From Ampelomyces quisqualis (taxonomy: Eukaryota; Ascomycota; Dothideomycetes; Pleosporales; Phaeosphaeriaceae), in the NCBI GenBank assembly GCA_018398575.1, contig JAGTXZ010000020.1, forward strand, positions 2,418,001 through 2,482,000: 64,000 nucleotides of DNA, read 5' to 3'. The position numbers were made by a program, and so were the translations under genes. Within the stretch, counting starts at the first letter, position 1. Each line of letters opens with the position of its first letter. Of the stretch, positions 1 through 9,155 are shown piece by piece. Under the pieces are notes generated by a model. That model worked only from the letters and a program-made list of their open reading frames with translations, was not told the origin of the DNA and did not search any database.

Positions 1-240
1 TCGGGAAGCAACGTCGATGTCGCCGTCATCACCAACGAGAAGACGACGCTGATGAGAAACTTCAAGACGCCCAACACGAGGCAACCCAAGCAGCGCAACT
101 ACCGGTTTGCCAAGGGCACCACGGCCGTGCTGAATGAAAAGGTCATCACAAAGGAGGAGATTAGCAAGTACGTTAGTGTGCACGAGCTCAAGGACGACGG
201 CGCCTCTGCGACTGCCGAGACGATGGACGTGGATCCCTAG
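1..240 (+). CDS. PUP1: 20S proteasome subunit beta type-2, C-terminal part
   Basis: This is the last 79 codons of a gene whose 5' part lies outside the window; the frame is open from base 1 to the TAG at 238-240. The reading GSNVDVAVIT, followed by a basic stretch and KGTTAVLNEKV, matches the C-terminal tail of the beta-2 (PSMB7/Pup1) subunit. In the family the tail motif is a tyrosine/arginine-containing stretch and then KGTTAVLTEK. Beta-2 carries the trypsin-like activity of the 20S core in cytosol and nucleus, and this long tail wraps round the neighbouring beta-3 subunit. The catalytic N-terminal threonine is not in view. The gene is convergent with ARP4, about 200 bp apart. The acidic end (MDVDP) is a lineage extension. 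Confidence 0.85.
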   Translation, partial: SGSNVDVAVITNEKTTLMRNFKTPNTRQPKQRNYRFAKGTTAVLNEKVITKEEISKYVSVHELKDDGASATAETMDVDP

Positions 241-438
241 CCATGGGCGGACTGCTGGCGGCATGGCGTTAACGGGCAGGAAGACGTGTACTATAGCCCG
301 GACTTGATCCAGCGGATAGACAGAATCACCATGACGACGATTACGACAATTGACTTGGACATGCAAATTCGTTCCCTTGCCAATCTGAGTGTCTGCCTCT
401 TTTCCGCTCGCTGCACCTAGCACCACCCCCACCACTCA

Positions 439-1900
439 CTACCGACACCTCTTCTCCACAATCCCCGCGCCATGCTCCTCGTACTCCTTCCGACTAATCC
501 ACAGCTGATGGAAGCTGCCCAGACTGGCCAGAATACTGCCCCCAATCCACGCAGCGTACTTTCTCTCGACCACGCTTCCCGGCGCAATGAGCTTATTGCG
601 CGTACTGGGATAAATGGCATTGATTTCGTAGTTCAGCCGCTCGTTGAACTTGTACAAGAGCGTCGAGCCGCCCGTGACGACCATGTTGCTGAGCAGCAGC
701 GGGCGCTGGTCGGCGTCGACCTGTTGGACAGCCGCCTGCACGAGGCGGGGGATGGTGTGTTCGTCCTTGGGGCGGGGGCTGGTGTCGGACGTGAGCGCGG
801 CAGCGGCGTCGAAGAGGCCTTCTGCGGCGCGGAAGCGGTCGGCGCCAAAGACTTGGTTCCAGCCGTCGGGCATTTCAAAGGGGCGGCCGGGCGTGTTCTT
901 TGCGATTTCTTCGTTGGCGCCGTTGCTGAAGCGGCTGGGGCCCGGCCAGACTTCCACGACGGATTCTTTGAATTCGGTGAGGACGCGCTCTTCTTCGTTG
1001 AGCCGGAACGAGTCGGTCGGCGGGGTCGAAAACGTCTTGTACGTTGCTTGCGCCGTGGAGCCGGCGTCGACTTGGGTTTTGGATTGTACCGCGTAGTGCG
1101 GCGTCAGGGGGATTTCCGGCGACGATTGCTTGAACATGTGGCGGATTTGAGACGACACAAAGTTGCCTGCGAGGGGGGATTTCTGGACGCCTTTCCGCAG
1201 CACCATGCCATCTAGCACGGGCGTGACGGACGTGTGAGACGCGCCGACGTCGATGATGATGCCCGACGCCTTGCCCGATGCAAAGGCAGCGAGGACGCCG
1301 GTCTTTTGGAGGAAGAAAGCAGGCGCGCCCCAGTCTTCCATGGCCATCTCAATGTACTTTTCCCGTGCCTTTGCGCTGTTCCAGCCCGGCTCCGTGACCA
1401 GCAGCGGCGACTCCTCGAGCGGCTTTTCGTGGCCGTCCAGCGCGTCCATGTCGACGTCCATTTGCGCGCCATGGGCGTCGTTGCCGTCATTGAGCCCGTT
1501 CCTCGCAGGGTCGGTGGCCTTTGCGCCCGTCAGGCGGCTGGTCATGGCGTACTCCCACAGCCTCGCAGCCGTGTCCCAGTCCTCGACGATTCCGTCCGGG
1601 CCCCAGTAGTTCTTGATGTTGAGGTTGTCGGCGGGGTTGTGTATCGCGTTCTCGCCGAACACGTCTTGGGCGCCTGAGTCGGTGTTCCTCTGCCCGTAGA
1701 ATGAAGGGCATACCGACTTGGGCACGTCCTCGCCAGCGAAACCGGCGCGCGTCGTCCAGTAGCCCGGGTCGAGTACTATCGCGGACACCTCATCTACGCA
1801 TTCGCATCAGCGGCGGAGCGACCTCAGGCGTCGTGGTGTTGTACATACCGCCGGCGTACTCGCCCGCAGCTGGCGCCGTCGACGAGCTGGGAATGTTCAT
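439..1900 (-). CDS. ARP4: Actin-related protein 4
   Basis: Arp4 is the nuclear actin-related subunit shared by the NuA4 acetyltransferase and the SWR1 and INO80 remodellers. Two exons give 468 aa: exon 1 1849-1900, a 55-nt intron 1794-1848 (GTATGTAC donor, TAG acceptor) and exon 2 439-1793. Splicing gives the Arp4 N-terminus GDEVSAIVLDPGY, followed by RAGFAGEDVPK. The phosphate/nucleotide loops IIIDVGASHTSVTPV and VVTGGSTL are visible. The end WISRKEYEEHG..VEKRC is the conserved actin-family C-terminus. An acidic, Asp/Met-rich insert sits near residues 100-140. The gene is divergent from GUP1 across about 270 bp. I am confident of the family; Arp4 rather than another Arp rests on the N- and C-terminal motifs. 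Confidence 0.88.
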
Positions 1901-2171
1901 CGCGCGCGTCTCTCGCAGGGCGCGGGCCTTCTGGGCAGCTTGGGGTGCTCGGCTGCTGCGGGGTGTGGTGTCGTGGGGAGGGGCGCTCGTGTTGGTGGGA
2001 AAGCTGTCGCATAGGTACTAGGCAGATGGCGGAACTCCCAAGTGGCCGTCGCGTCTCTCCTTCACTCCGCACCGGCCCCGCGCCCCCCGCCCCGCCACCC
2101 CAAGACTTCTCACCCGCGCAATGAAGCGTGTCATTCGGACAGAAGCATGACGATACAGTCGAGGACCCAAC
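1901..2171. promoter_or_regulatory. Shared ARP4/GUP1 promoter region
   Basis: This 271-bp stretch separates the start codons of two divergent genes, so it must hold both 5' leaders and promoters. It is pyrimidine-rich on the plus strand near 2060-2110. I recognise no specific factor site. Confidence 0.4.
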
Positions 2172-4167
2172 ATGGCGCTCCGTTTCTTCCGCCAGCTGTA
2201 CTCGCTCGACACCCTCGATACGCGCTTTGTCGTACCAGCCACGGCAACCCCAAAGGAGGCCTTGAGAGATGCTGCACGTGACCCGGCCGGCCCACTGCCA
2301 ACGAGCGAGGTGCAGCCGTCGAGATGGAATACAACCGAGTTCTACATCTACTACGTGTCCATCGCCGCCTCCATTTTCACCATGTTCAAATTGGTGCTCG
2401 ATGTATCGAACAGTAGGAACTTGGTTTGATCTCTTCGCGACGTCACTGATGCGTACAGAGTCACATCCGACATATCCCCAGTACGCTCAATTGCTAGAGG
2501 ATGGGTGGATACCGGGTCGGAAAGTGGTGTGTACACCAACGTATCTTGCTCGTGTGCTGTGTTGATGGTCCTAGGACAACGTCGATTCTCAGTATTCTAG
2601 CTTCCGAAAGAACATACCAGCCCTTGGCGCTCTTGTCCTGTTGCATCCTCTGCTTCGCAAGGCCTATGACACCTTCCGGCCATCTGCGGGGAGTAGAGCT
2701 CTTACCATGGGACTGACTGCCGCAGCTGCAGCCGATGCCAGGCTTGATCAGCGCGTATCTTTCGACGTAGTGTTTGGTTGCATACTCCTCACAGTCTTGC
2801 ACGGCTTCTCCGTGTTCAAGATTGCAGCTATATTGTACGCAAATTACTGCATTGCAACCAAGCTTCCGAGGCAATATGTACCAACCGCTTCGTGGATCTT
2901 TGCAGTCGGTACTTTGTTTGCGAACGAGTTCACAACGGGCTTTCAATACGCTTCCATTTTCGCCATGTTCTTGCCTGCTACAGTATCTGAAAAGGGGCGA
3001 CCAGCGACAAACTTTGGCCACACACTTGACAGCTATGGCGGCCTTATGTCACGATGGGAAGTTCTTTTCAAGTTCACCATTCTTCGTCTAGTCAGCTTCA
3101 ATCTCGACTATTACTGGAGTCTCAATGCTCGGACAGGTAGCCCACTCGAGGTAGGGCAAACCCCTACATCCTCTCATAGTCAAGCTAATAACATCAAGAA
3201 GAAACAACTCGATCCCTCCAACTTGTCCGAGCGTGATCGAGTCACAATTTCAGCAAAACCAGCCGACTACACTTTCCGCAACTACTTCGCCTACGCCATG
3301 TACTCGCCGCTCTACCTCGCCGGCCCCATTGTAACCTTCAACGACTGGATCTCCCAGCAACGCCACCGCCCCCACAGCATAACCCCCAGACGCACCACCA
3401 TGTACGCCATACGCTTCATCGTCGTGCTGCTCACCATGGAAATCATGATCCACTACATGTACATGGTGGCCATCTTCCACCAAAAACCCGACTGGTCGCA
3501 ATACACCCCGGCCCAACTCAGCATGCTCGGTTTCTTCAACCTCAAACACATCTGGCTCAAGCTGCTCATCCCCTGGCGCTTCTTCCGCCTGTGGGCCCTC
3601 GTCGACGGCATCGATCCACCGGAAAACATGGTCCGCTGCATGAGCGACAACTACTCCGTCATGCAGTTCTGGCGCGGCTGGCATCGCAGCTTTAACAAAT
3701 GGAGTCTGCGCTACTTGTACATCCCCCTCGGCGGCAGCGCGCTGCCGGGAATCTGGGGCAAGGCGAGGGCTGTATTCAGCTACCTCGTTGTCTTTACTTT
3801 TATCGCGGTTTGGCATGACATTCAGCTGCGATTGCTCATGTGGGGGTGGTTGGTTACGCTCTTCGTTCTCCCTGAGATCCTCGCTGCGATTGTCTTTCCT
3901 GCGCGCACGTGGCGAGGCAGACCTGATGCGTACCGCTGGCTGTGTGGGGTTGGCGCCGTCGGCGAGATTCTCATGCTCATGACGGCTAATCTCGTGGGGT
4001 TTGCGTTGGGCCTGGATGGCCTGGATGGCCTGGTGAAGAGCATTCTGGGCACGTGGGACGGGCAGGTGTTTTTCTGGACGGCGTGTTTTGCGCTCTTCAC
4101 GGGCGCGCAGTTCATGTTTGAATGGAGGGAGAGTGAGAGGCGGAGGGGTATCAAGATGAAGTGCTGA
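2172..4167 (+). CDS. GUP1: Gup1-type membrane-bound O-acyltransferase
   Basis: Gup1 is an ER multispanning MBOAT enzyme. In yeast it remodels GPI-anchor lipids by adding a very long fatty acid and affects glycerol uptake. Three exons give 633 aa: 2172-2412, 2459-2526 and 2575-4167, with introns of 46 and 48 nt. Splicing joins DVSN to SHPTYPQYAQLLEDGW and then to DNVDSQYSSFRKN, as expected for the family. The MBOAT core is clear: NYFAYAMYSPLYLAGP, MQFWRGWHRSFNKW with the conserved Trp-His, and FIAVWHDIQLRLLMWGW, whose His (about residue 517) is the presumed catalytic histidine. About ten hydrophobic segments are visible. A short GGCCTGGAT duplication near 4010-4036 adds a GLDGLDGL run. The end is convergent with CDC9. 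Confidence 0.9.
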
Positions 4168-4340
4168 GGAGTGTTTGTGTCCCGATTTCAAAAAGGCTAT
4201 TGCGTTGCCCCTGCGCAGGACGAAAACTCACATCATCCTCCGTTAACGCAAACATGGTTGACACCCGAGGCCCACGATCAAAGTCTGCGCAAACAAAGCA
4301 TCTGAATTCCAAATCGCATGGTATCCAACGTCGCATCTCA

Positions 4341-6959
4341 TCACTCACCATCCTCCTCTCCCTCTTCTTTCCTCGGTACCTTGGCCTCCTGCTTCCTATA
4401 CAGTTCCGCCAACTCATTCGCCTCGGTCGCCTCCTCAACCCCTTTATCCTCCCTGACCTTGACGAACCGCGGAAACCGCGTACTCAGCCCCCTCACCTCA
4501 CTCACCAACCCAATCGCCGCCGTGTACGTCGGACTCAGCGTCAAATCCGCAAACGCCACCTCCCACACCTCGTGCGGCTCGAACCAGACATCAGGGGTCC
4601 CTGCGCCGCCGTTGTATTCGACGTAGTGCGGCTTCGACGGTAGTACGGTTACGGAATCCGGGTCGTCGGGGTCGTATTTGAGGCGGTTGGCTTTGTAGAA
4701 GGCGTCGGTGAAGCCGGACATGCATTTCGTTACTGCCTCGAGTTGGCCTGTTTCGGCGTTGCGGATGGCGAGCAGGATGGGCGACCACCATGCTGCTTTG
4801 CGGCCGGAGCCGTGGAAGGCGGCTATGGGGATTAGGTCGAGGGTTTCAGAGGTGGTGCTGTAGTCTTTCTTCACTTTGAGCCACGAGTCCAGGCGCTTGT
4901 CAGGTTCGTATGTGGAGAGGAGGGCTTTGCGGCGGCCATGGGATTTGGTCTCTTCGTTCTTGGGGTCGTCGTCGTTGGTGGTTGTTTTGGTTTTCGACTT
5001 TGATTTGGTGGGTTTCTTCTTTTTCGGTGTCGCTGGAAGGGAGGGCGCTTTGCTGTTTAGGTCGTCATTTTCGGCGACGAGGTCGGGGTTGGGAAGATTG
5101 TCAAGTATCTTGACCATGATGCCTTCGCACTTCATGTCCAGCGCGCTCTGGAAGAAGGTCTGCACGGCTTCCACGTCGGCTGATGTGGCATCGAGGCATT
5201 TCACCCAAGTAAAGGTATGAGGAATTTCAACGAAAAGACTCTTGAGCAGGCTTCTTCTTTCTCGAAAGGGGCGGTTGAGCAGTTCCTCTCCATTCAGATA
5301 CATCAAGTCGAAAGCGAACAGACACACGTCTATTGTCACTGCGCCAATGGAAACATCCTTTCTTGCTCGGTTTGCCAGCGTCTGGAATGTTTTGAGCTCT
5401 CCATTTCCGCGATCGATAGCCACAACCTCACCCTCGAGAATGAAGCTCGACACGCCTTCTCCACGGATCTGGGGTACGAGTGCGACCAGATCAGGATACT
5501 TGTCAGTCATGACTTCCAAATGTCGTGAGAATATGGTGACTTTGCCCTTTTCATCGCAATGTACCTGAGCTCTTTGCCCATCGTATTTGTACTCGCAAGC
5601 GAAATCGCGTCCCTGCAACTTTGTGAACATTTCGCCCATATCGCGCGTGATGCTCCCCAACATAGGTCGCAAGGGTATGTGCATGGCTAGCCCGCAGCGC
5701 AAGAGGAGCTCTTCGCAAACGCCAATCTCGAGGAGGGCGGGTATCAAGTCGTTGTAATTAGGTCTCCGGGCGAAGCATGCTTTGACTATCTCCTCATTTC
5801 GACTGTAGACCTCGGCTAGCTCGTCTTTCTTCAACTTTGCCAGAGCCTTCTGTTCGCGAAGCTCGAAGTCAGCGTTGGGTGGTCTCGACAACATGAATGC
5901 TCGTGAAAGTGCGATAAGCATCGTTGTCTTGACCGCTCCAATCCTCAAATGCTGCACCAGCGTCCGTACGATGTACCGACTCTCTTCAGCACCTCGTGCA
6001 TCTTGTACCAGTCTTTCAACTATGCGCTGCTTGTTCTCCACGCTTCCATTGCCTCTGCTGTTTGCGATCTTGACCAACGAATCAAAGACGCTCTTGATGG
6101 TCAGAGGCTTTGGTTTCCGCAGGGTGAATGACTGCTTCTTCTTCGCCTCAAACGCCACATCTCCAGCATCTCCGTATTTGTTGTTCAGCGCCTTTAAGCC
6201 TGCATTGTCTAGGCCGCACACTTTCTTCAATGCCTTTGAGATCGCTGATCCTCCTAGACCCAACTCGAGATCAATGTATGGTGGCGATATTGCATTTGTA
6301 GCCAACCAGACAGCAGGTAGAAGACTTTGTGGGTCGCCTTCGATGATTGTTCGCAACAGATTGACCAGTGTGTCTACAATCTTGATCCGACTTGTGGTGC
6401 TATTGACGAGTATGAAACACCTCGTCAAGAGCGCATACGTTGCCAGGCCGCCGTCCGTCACCCAATGCCTTTGTAAGTCTGGTATGTACTTTGCTGGGTC
6501 GAACTCGAGAGGGCTCTGATCGAACGGTATGTTTGCGGTAATTGTGTCTTCTTCGGCTGCGGTGGACTGGAGGGTGAGCGTACTCTTTTGCTTCAGGGCC
6601 AGCTTAGGAGGATATTCTGTTAGTTCAGGCTCGATTGTTTGCACCGCGGTTGCCCTGGATGCACTGTTTGGCGTAGGCTTCTCGCCATCTGCGTAGAGCT
6701 CATCGGAGCTAGTCGGTCCGGGTTGTTGCTCTCGTGCCTTATCTTCCTTGTTCCATTCTTCCTGTAATTTTCTCGCGTATTCCTCATCTGTCAAGGTACT
6801 CGCAGCTTGCACAAGTTCTGCTCTATTTGTTTCGTCTGGACTTTTGGGCGCATCTTTGGCTGCGGCCTTAGCTGTCTGCTTCGCGAAGAAGTGTTCCAAT
6901 TTGCGCACCGGCTGGCTGGAACCATCATTCTTCCTACGGCGTTTGGATGGGCTATTCAT
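4341..6959 (-). CDS. CDC9: ATP-dependent DNA ligase I
   Basis: This ligase seals Okazaki fragments and repair nicks. The single exon gives 872 aa, close to the usual size of fungal Cdc9/LIG1. A basic N-terminus (KRRRKN) is followed by RKLEHFF at about residues 19-25, a PCNA-interaction-like motif. Then come a low-complexity region, the DNA-binding domain, and the adenylation domain with CEYKYDGQRAQVH. K458 is the expected adenylated lysine of the KxDG motif. Downstream, EGEVVAID, FAFDLMYLNG, EGIMVKI and DSWLKVKKDY are the later nucleotidyltransferase motifs. A Lys-rich insert (about 645-670) lies between EGIMVKI and SWLKVKKDY. The OB-fold ends with RGLSTRFPRFVKVREDKG. Two MCB elements lie about 95 and 120 bp upstream of the ATG. 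Confidence 0.95.
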   Translation of the reverse strand: MNSPSKRRRKNDGSSQPVRKLEHFFAKQTAKAAAKDAPKSPDETNRAELVQAASTLTDEEYARKLQEEWNKEDKAREQQPGPTSSDELYADGEKPTPNSASRATAVQTIEPELTEYPPKLALKQKSTLTLQSTAAEEDTITANIPFDQSPLEFDPAKYIPDLQRHWVTDGGLATYALLTRCFILVNSTTSRIKIVDTLVNLLRTIIEGDPQSLLPAVWLATNAISPPYIDLELGLGGSAISKALKKVCGLDNAGLKALNNKYGDAGDVAFEAKKKQSFTLRKPKPLTIKSVFDSLVKIANSRGNGSVENKQRIVERLVQDARGAEESRYIVRTLVQHLRIGAVKTTMLIALSRAFMLSRPPNADFELREQKALAKLKKDELAEVYSRNEEIVKACFARRPNYNDLIPALLEIGVCEELLLRCGLAMHIPLRPMLGSITRDMGEMFTKLQGRDFACEYKYDGQRAQVHCDEKGKVTIFSRHLEVMTDKYPDLVALVPQIRGEGVSSFILEGEVVAIDRGNGELKTFQTLANRARKDVSIGAVTIDVCLFAFDLMYLNGEELLNRPFRERRSLLKSLFVEIPHTFTWVKCLDATSADVEAVQTFFQSALDMKCEGIMVKILDNLPNPDLVAENDDLNSKAPSLPATPKKKKPTKSKSKTKTTTNDDDPKNEETKSHGRRKALLSTYEPDKRLDSWLKVKKDYSTTSETLDLIPIAAFHGSGRKAAWWSPILLAIRNAETGQLEAVTKCMSGFTDAFYKANRLKYDPDDPDSVTVLPSKPHYVEYNGGAGTPDVWFEPHEVWEVAFADLTLSPTYTAAIGLVSEVRGLSTRFPRFVKVREDKGVEEATEANELAELYRKQEAKVPRKEEGEEDGE

Positions 6960-7362
6960 TTTGTTGATGAGCTACCAGACGTGCAATGTGGGTGTAGTCG
7001 CATGCATGGGAAATCCAGACGTCATGACGCAACACGCGCGCTAGCTGGGAGACGCGTTTCTCCACTTCACGTGGTCACGCGTCGTCACACTACTCTGGCG
7101 CGCATTCCACTACACATCTTTCCCCATTCATCTCAATTATGATTTGCTCAACTGTCCCGGTCTGCGAGACTGCAACAATCCACAGAAGATGCGAATTGAT
7201 TATCGCGGTCCGGTTCATGTGAAAGAAATCTTCATCCTTCCACCATGTCCCTCTACTAATCCGCGCATCTCTACCGAATGCGCCTTGAGCTTCATGCTAG
7301 TGTTCTCCCCAGACTTGACACGCCGACATTAATCGCATACCCCTCCACCATCCGACCGACGA
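6960..7362. other. CDC9 upstream region
   Basis: This is about 400 bp between the CDC9 start codon and the stop of the next minus-strand gene. Apart from the two MCB elements, it has a GCGCGC-rich stretch near 7030-7040. No credible gene is seen. Confidence 0.4.
7052..7082. promoter_or_regulatory. Pair of MluI cell-cycle boxes upstream of CDC9
   Basis: ACGCGT occurs at 7052-7057 and again at 7077-7082, within about 125 bp of the ligase ATG at 6959. ACGCGT is the core of the MBF (Mbp1-Swi6) site that drives G1/S transcription, and yeast CDC9 is a known MBF target. The sequence match is exact; function is inferred. Confidence 0.55.
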
Positions 7363-8226
7363 CTAATCGTAGAAGTCCGAGCCGACCTGAATTTCCTCCA
7401 TCTTAGCATCTGGACGGTAACGGTCACTCATCTGACTGTCGGCCATGCGATCGTCCTCCCGACGCATGCGCTTGTAACCAGTTCTATGGCCTCTTGGTCC
7501 CCTTGGTGCTCCGTACGGAATGTACGTATCGATCTTTCTGCCTGGCAGTGTCTCTGTATCATCGACCGGAGCCTCTGGCTTATCGATCCTCGCGTTGTCG
7601 ACCAACTCGAACTTCTGCGTTGAGTGGTTTGTATAACCTTGCTGTCCGTGGAGCTGGGAGCCGGCACCGTGATTGACTAAAGATTTTGTCAGTTCTGAAA
7701 AAGAGATTGGTCAAGAAATACGCACTGAGGAGCGGCATGGTATCCTTCTGAAGCTGGTTGACGAGAGCGTGCGTGGCTTTGATTGGGCAGTCGCTTGTCA
7801 CGGTTCGGAGAATCTTGCTCGATGATTCCCTGCTGCAAACGAGGGCTGCGCAGAACGTCTTCTCGTCTTCATCGGCGCCGAGCACAATATCTAATGACGT
7901 TTCAGTTGTTTGCCCAAGTTCAGCGAGAGTTGTACATACCGTAGAACTTCATTCTCTCGCTGCCGTAGAGGAGGCGACAGTTTCCGAGAGCGACGTTCTT
8001 GAGGGATTCGAACTTGGCAAACTGTGCGTGTCAGATCAAGCAACTGTGAGTCCGACGATAGACCAACCTTTGCCTCGTCTTCAGTCCATGACCTTGATTC
8101 AGTAAGAGTAACCTGACTGAGGCGTCCTTGCATATTCGACATGTCTGCCTGCATCGACGTGACCTGTTGAGGAGCAAACTGAGAAGTGACTGTTCCCACA
8201 AAGGGAGACACGGCAGTTGGTTGCAT
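7363..8226 (-). CDS. Unidentified four-exon protein
   Basis: I do not recognise this protein. Four exons assemble with consistent phase into 239 aa: 8068-8226, 7940-8021, 7726-7890 and 7363-7676. The introns are 46, 49 and 49 nt, with donors GTTGGT, GTATGT and GTGCGT. The start MQPTAVSPF is the first in-frame ATG that leaves the conserved-looking part intact; an upstream in-frame ATG-like start is possible. The centre reads as a compact alpha/beta domain (GSERMKFYDIVLGADEDEK, then CPIKATHALVNQLQKD). The C-terminus is polar, basic then acidic (RTGYKRMRREDD, ending VGSDFYD). No signal peptide or membrane segment is seen. The three canonical introns and continuous frame argue for a real gene; function is unknown. 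Confidence 0.6.
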
Positions 8227-9155
8227 GTTGAACGATCTGCTCAGCACGTTCCAGTGCCTTGTCGAAGCGGAGCTGAGCAGCAAAGAGGTATGAGCAGGAC
8301 GACTTGATGTATATACTCGGCATCACAGCAGCCTTAAACGGCCACACCAGGTAATAGAGCACGCCTCACCCTAGCCCCCAGGTAAAAGTACACTATCCAA
8401 ACGCACAGTGATACCACGAAAACAAACCACAGCAAACAAAAGCCTCACCATGCAACTTCAAGCAGGGAAGCAGTGCCCCGACCGTCCAGACTCACACCCT
8501 CGACCAGGACTCTCCACCCCCAAGCTCAATCTTACCCTGCGCCCCCAAATCAATCCAGAAAACATGCATCCAAGCCCCCAAACACCCCCACAAACCACAA
8601 TCATTTCAAAAGTCCCCCACGATCTATGACTCGCTTGACCAATCCCTCCCACACTTACCCTCACTCCCACCAAAAGCTCGCGACATCTCCCAGACCTCCT
8701 TGGGAGGGAATGGGAATGAGAACGGGAGAAGTGGGTGTTTGTGATGCAGATATACTCCGTACGACTCGACGTTTGTTGCAAAAGTAACGTGGGATGGAAT
8801 CACTATATGGACGATGGTGCGCTGCGCCGACTTAGAACGTCCATGGCAATAATGCATCTTCAGGCAATGATGTATCTCCAAGCAATGATGTATCTTCAGG
8901 CAATGATGTATCTTCACATTCGATTTGATTTGACCTCATATTCCTACCCGCTACTTGAATTCTCACTGGTTTTGCTCTCGCATCGCCTAACGCATCTAAA
9001 AGCAAACACCTCGCTATCAAAATGCCTTCTGCTCAGACCCACATGCTTCGGGACTACTGAGATATAAACAATACAGGTTGGAATGGGAAAGAAAAGAAGA
9101 GGAAAATTTCCAGAGATTATTACATGTTCAAACATTGAACGCTTGGATCGACCAA
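8227..9155. other. Intergenic region with minisatellite
   Basis: About 930 bp lie between the start of the four-exon gene and the end of MED14. The section 8400-8700 is A/C-rich on the plus strand. It holds one 18-bp tandem repeat (8845-8916) and no convincing gene; the open frames here are short and compositionally driven. Confidence 0.5.
8845..8916. repeat. 18-bp minisatellite, four copies
   Basis: Four consecutive 18-bp units follow the consensus ggcaatgatgtatcttca. Copies 2-4 differ at one or two positions; the first differs at two (aataatgcatcttca). The array length is 72 bp with no partial unit. Confidence 0.9.

Noticed and set aside
472..1215. 247-codon plus-strand frame over ARP4
   Set aside because: Antisense shadow of the actin-related coding sequence.
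3250..4191. 313-codon open frame antisense to GUP1
   Set aside because: It mirrors the MBOAT coding strand, shows no domain, and arises from GUP1 codon bias.
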